Of a stretch of DNA of 64,000 nucleotides, positions 24,289-36,400 are shown piece after piece; position 1 is the first letter of the stretch, and each line of letters starts with the position of its first letter. The translations under genes were made by a program, and so were the position numbers. Source of the DNA: Nematostella vectensis (taxonomy: Eukaryota; Cnidaria; Anthozoa; Actiniaria; Edwardsiidae); assembly GCF_932526225.1 (NCBI RefSeq), contig NC_064037.1, forward strand, positions 11,266,203 to 11,330,202, written 5' to 3'. The notes beneath the pieces were generated by a model. That model searched no databases, was not told where the DNA came from, and worked only from the letters and a program-made list of their open reading frames with translations.

Positions 24289-25821
24289 ATGGCATTGCAG
24301 TATTTGGTAGATTACGCAGCCGAGAATCTAAGCGCAGTGATCGCCACTGCGCTAGTTGCAGTGATCTGCGCTGCAGCATGGCTGATGCGCTCCAAGGCGG
24401 GATCCTCCAGCCTTCCAGGTCCCTGGAGCTTACCAGTCGTCGGTAACATCTTTCTGTTCGGCTCCTCGCCCCACAGAAACGTCACCAACCTTGCAAAGCA
24501 CTACGGAGAGGTTTTCTCCATGAAGCTGGGCAGTATGGAGGCCGTAATACTCAACTCCGTGGACGTCGTCAAAGAAGCCCTCGTGAAGCGCGCCTCCGAC
24601 TTCTCCGGCAGACCACCACTACACACGTTCCTGCTCTCTAGTAATGGTGGCCGGAATGTCGCGTTTACGGACTTCGGAAAGCGCTATATCCAGAACAGAC
24701 GAGCCCTGGACCTCGCGTTGCAGACCCAGACCCAAGACAGCGTAGCTTTCACAGAGAAAATCCAGGCCGAGGCTGATGCACTCGTGTGCAGCCTTCTGAA
24801 CTCACGCAAGGAGAAATTCAACCCTTCAAATCAAATTGGTAACACTGCTGCAAGCCTTCAATTCCGACTGTTCTTTGGCGAACGGCTCCGATCCAGGTAT
24901 TTGAAGGAAGCGCAAGAGTTGATAGACCACTCAACAGACTTTATCGAGAACAGCGCAGTTGGCAACATGGTGGATTTCATGCCATGGGTGAAGACAGTCT
25001 TCAAGAATCAAGTCCGAAAAGTCGAGGAAACAGTTCGAAGTTTGACAACGTTTATTCGTAAACTGCACCAGCTGCGGATGCGCGAGATTCAGGAGAAAGG
25101 TGACGAGAGCACAACGATTGCTGACACGCTGATAAAGATCAAGAAAAACCAAGACAAGTACTTAGCGAGTGATGAGGACGGGAATTCATCAGACGAAGAT
25201 GACTTCGACAACGAGAGGGTCATCAATCTGATAGCGGACTCATTTGGCGGTGGCTATGAGAAATTAGGAACCGCTATGAAATGGTTCGTGGCGTATTTGG
25301 TGGCGTACCCTGAAGCTCAAGAGCAGCTATATCAAGAAATAGCGCACGTCAAAGGCACCAACCCCATCTCACTAGAAGACAAGAAAAAACTCCCTCTTCT
25401 GGAGGCGACCGTGCTGGAAGTGCTACGCCGCAGCTGCTTCTTGCCCTTCGCTCTACCGCACTGCACAGTCCGAGACACCACCGTCGCAGGCTTCAAGTTG
25501 CCCAAGGACACTATCGTGTTTGTAAACCTGTGGGGGTGTTGCCACGACCCTAAGTACTTCAAAGATCCGTTCAAGTTCAACCCTCTCCGCCATCTCGACA
25601 CGAAACAACAGCAGGTTAAACCAAACTCGTGCATGATGGCGTTTAGTGACGGAGACAGGCGTTGTCCTGGTGAGGGCTATGCAAAGTCTGCGCTTTTTAT
25701 CCTCATGGGAACACTAGTGCAGAAGCTAAGAGTCAGGAATGGAACAGAGGAACCTATCGAGGAGAAATTTGGACTGACGCTCCGCCCTAAGTCGCACTCT
25801 GTTAAAGTGCAAGCGCGTTAA
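24289..25821 (+). CDS. Cytochrome P450, intronless, atypical I-helix
   Basis: The 510-residue ORF is the usual length for a microsomal P450. It starts in a good context (atcaaaATGg). Residues 14-33 form a hydrophobic N-terminal anchor for the endoplasmic reticulum, followed by the LPGPWSLPVVGN hinge at 42-53. The K-helix ExxR is E377-V-L-R380, the meander has FNPLRHLD, and the haem-binding loop is FSDGDRRCPGE with thiolate ligand C459. Overall the sequence resembles clan 2 (CYP1/CYP17/CYP2-like). The I-helix reads FGGGYEKLGTAMKW where clan members have an A/G-G-x-D/E-T core. The acid is E324 but the oxygen-activating threonine is lysine (K325). An acidic insert (DEDGNSSDEDDFDNE) precedes the I-helix. 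The reaction and substrate cannot be inferred. The lack of introns next to intron-rich genes could reflect retroposition. Confidence 0.92.
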   Translation: MALQYLVDYAAENLSAVIATALVAVICAAAWLMRSKAGSSSLPGPWSLPVVGNIFLFGSSPHRNVTNLAKHYGEVFSMKLGSMEAVILNSVDVVKEALVKRASDFSGRPPLHTFLLSSNGGRNVAFTDFGKRYIQNRRALDLALQTQTQDSVAFTEKIQAEADALVCSLLNSRKEKFNPSNQIGNTAASLQFRLFFGERLRSRYLKEAQELIDHSTDFIENSAVGNMVDFMPWVKTVFKNQVRKVEETVRSLTTFIRKLHQLRMREIQEKGDESTTIADTLIKIKKNQDKYLASDEDGNSSDEDDFDNERVINLIADSFGGGYEKLGTAMKWFVAYLVAYPEAQEQLYQEIAHVKGTNPISLEDKKKLPLLEATVLEVLRRSCFLPFALPHCTVRDTTVAGFKLPKDTIVFVNLWGCCHDPKYFKDPFKFNPLRHLDTKQQQVKPNSCMMAFSDGDRRCPGEGYAKSALFILMGTLVQKLRVRNGTEEPIEEKFGLTLRPKSHSVKVQAR

Positions 25822-27406
25822 ATTGGCCAGGGTCCAGGCGAGGACTATGAACACTGTGGAAACAGTAGCGACCTACGCTAGTAGCACGGGGAAGACACGT
25901 GCTTCGAGGCAGTATGAGAGAACAACACATCTGTAGACCATCTGCAAAAAACAACTTCCAAAAGACAGCTTGCAAAGAGCAAGGAACAAATCCAGATATA
26001 TTTTGGATAAAGACAGAGTTTTTGAGTTTTTAGACGACTCGATAATGGTTGAGGAGGAAATTGCAAAAAGACATTGTGCTAAGTGCCTAGGCATACGGAA
26101 GTTTTAATTTCTAAATGTGTTAACTAGATTTTTGGAGGACAGTTGAATCTAAATGCGGCATTTGCATATTGTTTGTTACAAAAGTAGAGGGACCCTTGGC
26201 GTCCCATCAAAATGACCGTTCACGCGTGACGTAAACAACCTTGACAAAGTTCTATGAAAGAGTGATATTTTTTAAACAATTTTTTATCCATTTTAAACTT
26301 AAGCAAAAATCTTATAAGATTTTAAAATGACAAAAGCAAGTTTGCTGCCGAATAAATAAAAAAAATAAATAAATTGTCTTTGATGTTTAGGCATAATGCA
26401 CAAAACAGATAGGCACAGTTGTCCCTTGACCCTTCCCCCCACGACATGGCTTTATCTATTCATAGAGTATCAAGAGGAAAATGTTGATTCAATTTAAAAA
26501 AACAGAAAAGAAACTGTACCCATTGATAAACATAGACCTCTCACAAAAGGAAATGCTTTCTAGCCAGCTTGAGATTGACTTTAGTCTTCAAGTAGAGGAA
26601 ACACCTCACACCCTCCCTCTTGCAAAAAATTTTAGTTGAAAAGTGTTAACACTCCCGTGATTAGATCGTGAGACTCGATATTGTTTTGACTAAGCCATGA
26701 TTTGGTCCTTGAAGTGAGAACAGTAGTGACCACGGTAATTCTCAGTGAAGCGTTTTTAAGGGAATACACCAGCTTCATTTTCTTTTGCTTGCACATACAT
26801 TTTTTTGTCGTTGCTCTTTGATTTTGTTTGAGGTTACGAATGGTAGGAAAGGATCGATAAGGGGGGAGGGGGAGGGGGATAACTGATAAATGAGGGAAAG
26901 GGGGGGGGGGAGGGTGAAAAGAAGCAATCAAAGGGAGGGGTTAGGGCGAGTAAAGGGTCAATTGAAGTGATGGGTTGCGCTTTTCATTTATCTTCCCAGT
27001 CGTGACTTCCAGGCTGCTGTCTTTAAATCCCGTTCTCATTCCTGGCAGCTCAAATCCCGTTCCCAGTGACCGAAATACTGTTATTCTTTCCTAAAACACA
27101 CGAACTCGCTGGTCCTCGACTTGGTAGTAGCGAGTATGTAACAGATTCGGGGACGAATGACTATGAGGACTTTCGCCTCATCCTTTGCGCAGTCGCTCTA
27201 AAATCTGTCGAGCAAGTGTTTGAATAGACTCAACAGCAAAATTAAGTAGCGAATGAGAACGAAAAAAGATAGCGCGTGCATCGCGCCCAGAAGATCGCGT
27301 GACGTCTCGTCACCGATACACGGAAGCGAGGCAAATTCAAACTGACCTCAGGCGCCATGATAAAGCAGCTTCCTGCGCACATCCACGAACTTCATAATGC
27401 AAAAAC
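25822..27406. other. P450 3' flank and HECTD4-like upstream region
   Basis: The first part should be the P450 3' UTR. An AATAAATAAA-type cluster near 26350-26373 could serve for polyadenylation. G-runs lie at about 26860-26910. The last 300 bp before 27407 should hold the promoter of the large downstream gene and include a TGACGTC motif (27301-27307) like a CREB site. A short upstream ATG at 27397 opens a 20-codon out-of-frame ORF overlapping the main start. Confidence 0.4.
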
Positions 27407-30400
27407 ATGACAAGCGAGCCCGATATAGACCACAAAGTATGGTCTACTGTTACTGAAGAAGATTTACTGCTTGGTAACGGACTTAGGCAGGTTTCTGGCT
27501 TAATTCAGACACCAGGCCTCGATTTCTCTGCGTTTGCGGATTGCGAGTTTCGTCTTGACCCGTCATGGATTGCTGATCTTGGCAAGAAATTGCTTCTAGC
27601 TTGTGGTCCAGAACATAGTTCCTATCACCAGTATTTCTCTTATAGACAGAAGGCTTTACTTGAATACTGGCTATCGTCTTTGAAGGCCTCCGCGCTCAGA
27701 GACCGTGGGAATAATTTTAGATCTGATGACAATAACAGTGAACAACTACAACATGAGCGCGAGGGAGACAAATCCAAAAATTCCTTCACCTCACAAGTTA
27801 GCTTGTTATTATTGCTACCACTGCTCGAATCGCAGAGTCGAACCGACCCCGCTTTATCTTCTAGCTGCATAGACTTGCTGATAAATTTTCTAGCGGATTG
27901 TTATCCAAATTCCTTGCGTCAAGAACCCAAAAGTTGTCTCGATGGATTGGAGAAGTTGTTGTGTACTTGGCTCGAAAGTGGAGATGGCCAAAGAAAAAAT
28001 ACTAACATAAATAAAGAAAAAGTCGTGTCGGCTTTGATAGCACTTGCATGTGGAAGGTAAGTTTATGAGCTCTGTGAATCTTCAGGATATTTTTGTAGAG
28101 CCATCAGGGTCAACGATCATATTGCACCCGTTCTTTCAAAGAATGGTGTAAATTAAAAGTCATTCAATTGTTTGTAAAACAAGACTTTTAAAACTCGGTA
28201 GATTAGCTTGCAAATAAAAATACTTGTGTAAAAACTGTGGAAACTAGTTTTGTTTTATAATTCATTTACACTATTCCCATGGGGGGGGGGAGTAAACTCT
28301 CCATAAAAGTAGGCAGGGGGGTCATCATATCTTTTAGGATGCTGCTATATCTTCTATTGGGTGTTCAAAGATTCGGACCCTTGGGGGTCTCGAAGTGATG
28401 GTGGTCCAGAGTGCTTGATATTATTATTGACAAAAAATCAAGACAATATCAAAATTACTTATTGACACTATTCAGACAGGGGTAGATTTTCTAGAATTTA
28501 TCCATTGACATGTTGATGTAACGCTCCAGGTTACCATGGCAACTTGTCTTTTACGCATAGGTTTTCCAAAATATGGAATTTTCTAAATATTTTGATTCTG
28601 TTTTCTAGTTTGAGTGCTTCTTTTACATAAGCCTGCTAACTGCCTTTCATTTGGGCTTATTCAGAAATGTTTTATTTTCAAATTTTGGTAATTATGTGGA
28701 TTGTGAAGAAATAAGAACCACCTCTTTTTTAATCGCAACCCATTTCATGCCTGGCTGAACTCATTTATATCATAATAACCCAAGCTTATGCTAAAATGCT
28801 TGAATTCCATGCTTGAATGTTGTCAGCAAATCTGGAGACCTGTAATGACAATTCTGTTGAATTTTTCAATGCAAACTAAAGTACAAAACAAGGGTAAAGT
28901 TTGAAAATGTGTTTGCTCCTTCCTATCGTGCTGTCACACCATGATTCTCCACTATGATTCAAGCTGAGTGTTTAATTTGTGTGCTAGGAAAATACGCAAC
29001 ATTGCAAGACGTTTTGCTGATTCAGGTTGCTTTGTATTCAGGTTTGCAATTGGGCCTTTCAACTTGTGTAAATATTGCGTAAGGACATGTTCGTTTTTGT
29101 TGCTTTCCACCACATTGAAATTTTGGTCTGACTGTTTTGGCCAGATTTGGCAGGTTCAGAAACTTGAGTGACAAATATGTCAAATTCAACCAATCATAAT
29201 GCTGCGTTCATGGGTGAAGGCAGAGAATTAAAAAGGAGGGGATTTTATTGCCAGCTCTTATTTCTTTACACCCTCGCCCCAGTGGGTCTCGCCCTTCATG
29301 CACGCCCCAGAACTCCCAATATTTGAAAGCAAAACATTTCTGAATAAGCCAGAATAAGAGCTGGCTAGCAGGCTACGTTTAACTTAACCTTTATAGATGA
29401 CTAAATCCACAGGGGCATTAAACATTTTATTCTTAGATGTTTGGGGCTTTTATAGTGCCTACATATTCTGATGTATGCAGTATGCCACTTTATTGCTGCG
29501 AAAAGTTGAAGGGTACCTAACAGTATATTACTTGTTTGGGAGTTTAAGAACCAGACTGTAGAAAACATAGCTTCCTGCTAAGTACAAAAAAGACCAAACA
29601 AAGAAAAATCATCAAATTATTTTATAGGCTCTAAGGGTTAATTAAACCTGTTCCTACTACTCTTGAAGCCATTTTAAAAGTGGTATTGTTATTCTTATTG
29701 AAACATGTTCTTGCTCTAATTCCAGGCTTTCTCTTGGATGCTTCATTAGACTTCTTCAAATTCTTCAAAAGACAAAGTCTGTCCTATCCTCTATCCCTGG
29801 GAGAGGCTTCCTGAAACGCGCTATTGAATACACATGCTCAGGTCTACTCCTTTGCCCCTCCTTTCTGCAAACTTCTTACTATCTTCGTTGCTGGAAACCA
29901 GAGTTACCATCTTTGAGTCCTGATGCATCGGCCTCCTGTAAATGCCCAAGTGTGGCTTGTAATGGGAAGTATATATACATGACATGGCCATCCAGGAAAG
30001 GGTTATTCAAAGTCGGCACTGGCAAGCAGGGTACAATAAGGTGTGTGCTTTGAGACCTTTTGTTTCACATGGGTACTTATTCTGTATGTCCTCCCTGTCA
30101 CATGGCCAGTTAGTCTGCCCATCTTCCAATCAGTCTGTCTTTCTTTTTGTCTGTCTGTGTGTCTTGTAATGTTGACTGTCACATTGCTAACTCACCAGGG
30201 GCAACATTTACACATCGAATCCTGGTCTTGCTGAAGGATGGGTGGCAGTGAACAACAAGGTGGTTTTTCGTCCAGATAGTATGGATTCGCTTGGCAAAGA
30301 ACAAGTTGGCTTTTTACTGGACCCATTAGGGTTAGAGGTTAGTCATAATTTCTTCCTGGTATGCATACTCTCATTCATGGTCTGACTTTCTCCCCTCCCT

Positions 30401-33400
30401 TGTGTCTGTTTCTTTGTCGACCAATATGTGTCTGTCTCACCCTCTGTTTGTTTGGGTGCCTTTCTGTCCCCTTGCTTTCTGTCTCTCCCCCTCCATGTGT
30501 CTGTCTGTCTGTTTGTCTACCAATGTGTATCTGTCTCACCCTCGTTTTAATCAAAATACTTTTTAGTATTCTGTTTATTTTATTTTAATAGGTGGAGTAT
30601 GAGGTCAGTTTACGAGACAAGGAGATGTTGGAATCAATCCCAAGCAAGCACAAGACTCTTTTACTGACTAGTAATGGTACTCATTTCTTTTGGATCTTTG
30701 AGAGTACTACCAAGTGCTCAACGGAGGGTTCAACCACTGCCATCCATGTTCTTAAATTTGTGCTAAAGGTAAAGGAAAATGAGTTAGATATAAAGTATGC
30801 TACTAAAATAAAAGCCAACAAATGTTATCTCCTCTGTGTTGTTCATTACTTAAGATTATTTTTTTCTGTGGGGAATCTTGTAAGGTTCTCATTTAGAAAT
30901 TGCTCATTCCATTCAACAGATCTGTGATCAGCCTGGGAAATCTGCAGTGGCCGTTCCTGTTGGCCGTTTGGTAACACTAAGAGCAAAGAAGCAAGAGACA
31001 AGCATGGAGGTTAACTCCCATGTGTCCAAGAACCTGGATGGTGAGTGTCACAGTACACAGGCCTCTCACCTTAACTTATTACTGTAGTGTTTTGATTTAT
31101 TTATATTCATCTACTAAGAGATTTCAAACGTGTCAGCACTGGTACGATTTTGTTACCAAAAACTTTTATTGAGATATGAAGGTTGCACATGAATTTGGCA
31201 CAAACTTGAGACCAGGCCTTGGCGTGCATCTACCTTTACATGTCATTCCCCTGAGAAATCCCTACAAAGTCACCATACAGTATCTAAATAGGGTCTATCT
31301 CTCGCTTGTCATATTCTCATATACAATCCATCTTCTTAAAACATCTTCCAAGTACAATAGGCAATTTGCACTAAAAAATCATGCGACTCTTGGAGTGGCA
31401 AACTTAACACTACTGTAATAAAAAATCACTCACTCACTATCCATTTAACTTCAGAGTCCACCTGTTGGCAGGTGTGACGGCGCATGGGGTTCACATGGGG
31501 GTCTTGCAGATTTCTTATGGCTTTCTTCCATGCCTTATATTCAGACGCCATGCTTTCCTTCAGGCCCACCATTTTAAGATCGTTAAGCATTAAGCCTCTT
31601 CCTTTGTCCTTCCGGCTCAAAGTTTCTGACGGAGGATACATGACTTGGTGCCTGTTTCACATGACCAAACCACCGGAGAACTTTGCATAGAGCCGTTTCC
31701 AGGCTTTCAATCCCGAGTTTGTCCCGGATGGTGTTCAAGCTTGGGTCATCCTTGGGCTTCTGTGCACACATCCATCTTTAGCATAGCACGTTCGCTTCTC
31801 TGCAGCCTTGCTAAGTTTCTACTCTTAGGAGCCCAGCATTCCCCAGCATAGTTCGTGGCGCTCCTGAAACAGCTCTTGTCAACCTTCCCCTTTGTGTGGA
31901 GTGATAGGCTTTGGCTTGATAGTACTGGAAGGAGCTCTCTGAATTCTCCCCAGGCAGATCTTGTTCTGGTAATTTTGGCCACCTTGCAGCCAAATAGTAA
32001 ACAGAGTAATGGCTGTCCTGTAAGGCCTGAGAAGGACAAAAAAATAAAATCATTGTTCATTGAGAACATGCCTTTCAGACAAACATTTCAGTTCTGATTC
32101 TTTTAAAAGTGGTGAGTAAGTTGTTTTTGGTTGTTGTTTATTTGCTATCAAAATAAGCTGGAGTCTATGCTTTACGACCCTAAAGTCACCTCTTAGTACA
32201 GGTCGCCTATTGCAGTGTCCACTTGCTCTGGTATTTAATAAATACATTTTGTGGATTATCATGTCTCTCCATTTCTCAGGTGAGAAGGTACTTGCAATGA
32301 TCTTAAAATCTGCAGAGAAAGTACCCCTGTACATCAGTAGCGACATGGTTATCTTTGTCCTGCCAAATTACTCCAAGGTTGACACCATGACAACCCCAGG
32401 ACCTTTAAGGATACACTCTAAGAGTAAGTCTATCAGGCATAATGTACTCTGCTTTTTATTGTAGAAGCATGCAATTGGTTTCAAGTCTGTATGTAAAAGA
32501 GTATTAAAAAATCTAGCAAAAGTGTAAGTACATGTTTTGAAAAAGAGGGCTGATTTGTGAGGCTTGGGGGGGGCATGACTGTAGATTGACTGTAGAGTTT
32601 TCTCTTTTTGGTAATGTAGTACTACATTATGTCCACAACAATGTTTTCACATGTCATCATGTGGAAACAACTGAAAGATTCGGATTTAATTTTGCAATGC
32701 AATATACAATAAACTTTATTTAACGAGGGTTCACATAATAACCATTAAATTAAGACAGTTTTTTTATTTATGGCCCTCGGCTACTACTACAAAAAGATAA
32801 TAAATGCTTAAAAATAAATAAGTTGTAGTAAGAATGATAATCTATGTAAATTGAAAATCTGTACAGGATATAAACATCACTGTCTCATCACTCTCAATTG
32901 TTTTTTTAGACCCTGTTTGTTGCTGCTTTTCATTGCTGGATGGCTCATTTGTGGGTGGTCAGAGTATTGTGGACAGTAACGCAGCAGTTTGGCAGAACTT
33001 AGTAGTCACTGGAATAGGTATGTATGAATAACCAAAATGTTAGATAAACCATCCTCTTGAATGTACTGTAAATTTTAATGGTGGCTTTTGTCACTAGGTA
33101 TTTGCTGTGACCAGAGCAATGGTCTTATTTATGCATATGGCAACAACTGGGTGAGCGAGTGGGCACTTGGAGGGATTCCAAACATGAATTCCATTGAAGA
33201 AAGACTTTGTTTAACTGAAAACACAACTGGTAGGTGTCTCTACACTAGAATGTCATATACAGGTATTTATTTGTAGTTCAGGGGCCGGTTGCATAAAGCC
33301 TGAATAAGTTGTCCGCCCGATAGGTGCTGCCCACCAGATAAAATCCTTATCCAGTGAATAGTTATCCGGCGGATAAATAGCGTTGCACAAAGTGTGGATA

Positions 33401-36400
33401 GAACGCTGGATAACTATCCGCTGAATAGCCGTCATTTACAACTAAATTGGCTTCCCGTTTCCATGGTAAATATGCAAAGCGTGCGCTGTTTTTCCTTCAA
33501 ACAAAATGGTGACCGTTGTAAAAGTTACTAAAAGTCTTCACAATTAGCCAAAAGAATGTGCTTATCAACATACTAAAAGTCCTGAAAGGACATGTGCAAT
33601 AGTTTTTCTTGGGCTCCATTTTATTTTATGTGTGATAGCAAATACTGCTACCATGTAAAGGATGAGGCAATTTCCTGACTTCTGATCCTGTGCAACCAGA
33701 GCCAGTTCCCTGTAAAGTCTCACAAGCTGGCCTTCCTTGCAATGGGGGACTTCGTGACTAAGGTCATGTGACTTTTTGCATGGCAAATTCAAGCCAAAAT
33801 AAACCCCAGAAATGGCTGCAGTCCATCAGACAAGCAGGAAAATATAAAACTTTTCAATGAAAATAAGTCCTTTCTGGCAAAGAAACTTTTTGGCCAATCT
33901 GTAGGCGGTGAAAAATTTTCTTTATTTTTTTTTGTTATTTTGCCGTAAAAACCCTGAGTGTGCACAAGCTTGCCATCCAAAAAGTCATGTGATTTCTAAG
34001 CGCAGGTTGTCTATTGTGAGGGACACAGGAATCCTGATGCATGACCTTCCAACAGCCATTGCCAATCAAAAAGGGTTTGGGAGGCAGTTGTGTGGGAATA
34101 GTCAGCCAAGGCCACAGGATTATGATGATGATGATTATCTATTTTATGTATCCTTGGTACTGTTGTAGGTGACATTGGCACTTTTTTATCTTTCGCAGTG
34201 ACATGTGCTGACAGTGATGATAACATGAGCGCTGATGTTGCCTTGTCATCAGTGGTGCTAATAACAGGTCTGCTGTGCGGGGCTCTGGACAACAAACTGA
34301 ACACTCCTAATGGCCACTGTAACATAGAGGCAGACAAGTTTCTCAAGTCAGACTTTCTCACATTGTGCTGTGCAGTGCTTAAGAATGCCCAGGAGGCCCA
34401 TGTTGTGCTGTGCATGCTGACTGTTATACGCCCTGTGCTAAGATTGCTCATTATCAAAGGCATTAACATGGACAAGCTGCTTGCAGAAGATCTCCACTCC
34501 CAAGTACAGGCTTTGATGTGTTCTGAAGACCTACGGCATGAGATAAGGGTGGAGGCTTGTCGGCTACTTGTTTGTGGCGTGCCAGTCTTCTATCCCAGTA
34601 GGGTTGATCAGGGTGGTCTGGTAGTCAGCACTCTGGAAGAGACAATGAATGTAATGTCAATGCTCAAGCGATATCTTTTTGATGACATGACTTGGAAGAT
34701 AATCCATGGCTCTGGATCAGATATGATAAACTTAAAGTAAGCTTTGATTTGGAATATCAAAATAATTTATATTTGGGCCAAACAGTAGTGTATGATATTA
34801 TTAACTACAGTTATTTCATGTTTTTTATTTCAAAAATTAAAAGTGCAAAATATTAAAAAGAGTGCAAAATATTAAAAAGAAGCACCCCTTCTTAGAAGTG
34901 CCCTTCCCCCCCATAAATGTGAGGATGACTGAACATGATGCTTTTCTTAACATCATGATAACAGTATAAAAGACATGTACTAAACTATTTTTTGGAGTTA
35001 TTCTGTAGATTGTTTTGATACACCTATTTCAATAAAGGTTGTCAGTACAATTGGCAAATGGTGATTGTCAAATGGCAGTTTTACGAACAAGAGTAACCAT
35101 GCGTCTTGAAGAATATCTATTAAAGGTTACCAATGCTTGGCTCTGACATTGCTGGACTTAATTTAACACCTTTAATTTTACGAATAATTAGTACCCATAA
35201 GCCATTTGCCATTCCCTATTTGCACTGACAATTTTTGTAAAATAGGTATGACAGTTCTTCATATACATTAGAGCAAATTTTGAAATAAGCAACCCACTTC
35301 AAATAAGGTAACCCTTCCTACCTAAAAAGTGCCCAAGGCAAAGCTAATAAAACAATACAAAACAAAATAAAAATAAATAAAAGGGTATTTATGGTATATA
35401 GCATTTATGCTATAAAGTCCAAGCTTTTGTGGGAGAGGATTGTGATGAAGGCTACAGTATTGGGAACTTTTTAGATGATATATCCCCAGGCAACATGACA
35501 TAATAATACTTGCATGTTTGCAGGCTGGCAGATGATCTGGTCTCTAAGATAGTCCAAGCTTGTGTCAAAGAGGATTGTGAGGTCATAGAGAAGTGTGCTA
35601 CTCTGAATAAAGAGGACTTTAAGAACTTTGCAGCTGTTCATCCAGTAAGTGTATCTTTCTTTTTTCAATCTTTAATTAAGTCTATGGAAATATAAGAGTG
35701 TATGAGATACGTACAGTTGTTAGTTGCTATGAACAACAGAAGGCCTATGTCTTTGTAAAGGGGCTTACAGTATTAAATTTTGGTATGGGAAACGATAAGG
35801 GACAGGTGTATTTTATTTTTAAAGGATTGTCAAATACTATCCTTTTTCCATATGATACCTGTGCATCCTCCCCCCTTCTCTAAGCCAATACTGTAAATGC
35901 ACCTGGGACTTTTAAGTAAATCAATTTAAGTACTTTGAAAAATGTCCACCATGAAACACACACGTCAGGATGATGCAGAAGAGGTTGCATATACAGTAAG
36001 GTTATGTGGGCTCCTGCGCTTCTTGCACAGTCGTTACCGTAATTCCCAGTATTTTGGCCCATAGTATTTATCTTGTTTTGGTTGAATAGGAAGTCCCCCC
36101 TGTACAGAGGTTCTTAACAGCACTAGTGACAAAGAGCTGGAGAGACATCACCCATGGCCAGCAAGATACTTCGGATCACAAACATGAGGTACATGGTTTA
36201 TGCAGGGTCACACTTCCACACTAACCTGGGTGGTTACACTGGTAATTAAACATACAGTACCCTCAGCTCTTCGTTTGCTTACCCATATACTGTAATGGGA
36301 ATGGTCTTAAATTTTTGTTATTGTCTCTTCTGCCCCCCCCCCCCCCACTCTTTTTGTATAGGACCCCACACTTTGAAATACTAAATACATTGTAATGTAT

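Noticed and set aside
23970-24446. 158-codon ORF overlapping the P450 start
   Set aside because: It runs into the P450 coding sequence in another frame, has no domain-like composition and is better read as 5' UTR or an upstream ORF.
33283-33430. Possible MITE beginning GGGGCCGGTTGCATAAAG
   Set aside because: No matching inverted end was found nearby, so it is only noted as a possible fragment.
34011-34475. 154-codon minus-strand ORF
   Set aside because: It is the antisense shadow of exon 9 of the large gene, whose sense frame has consistent splice phases.
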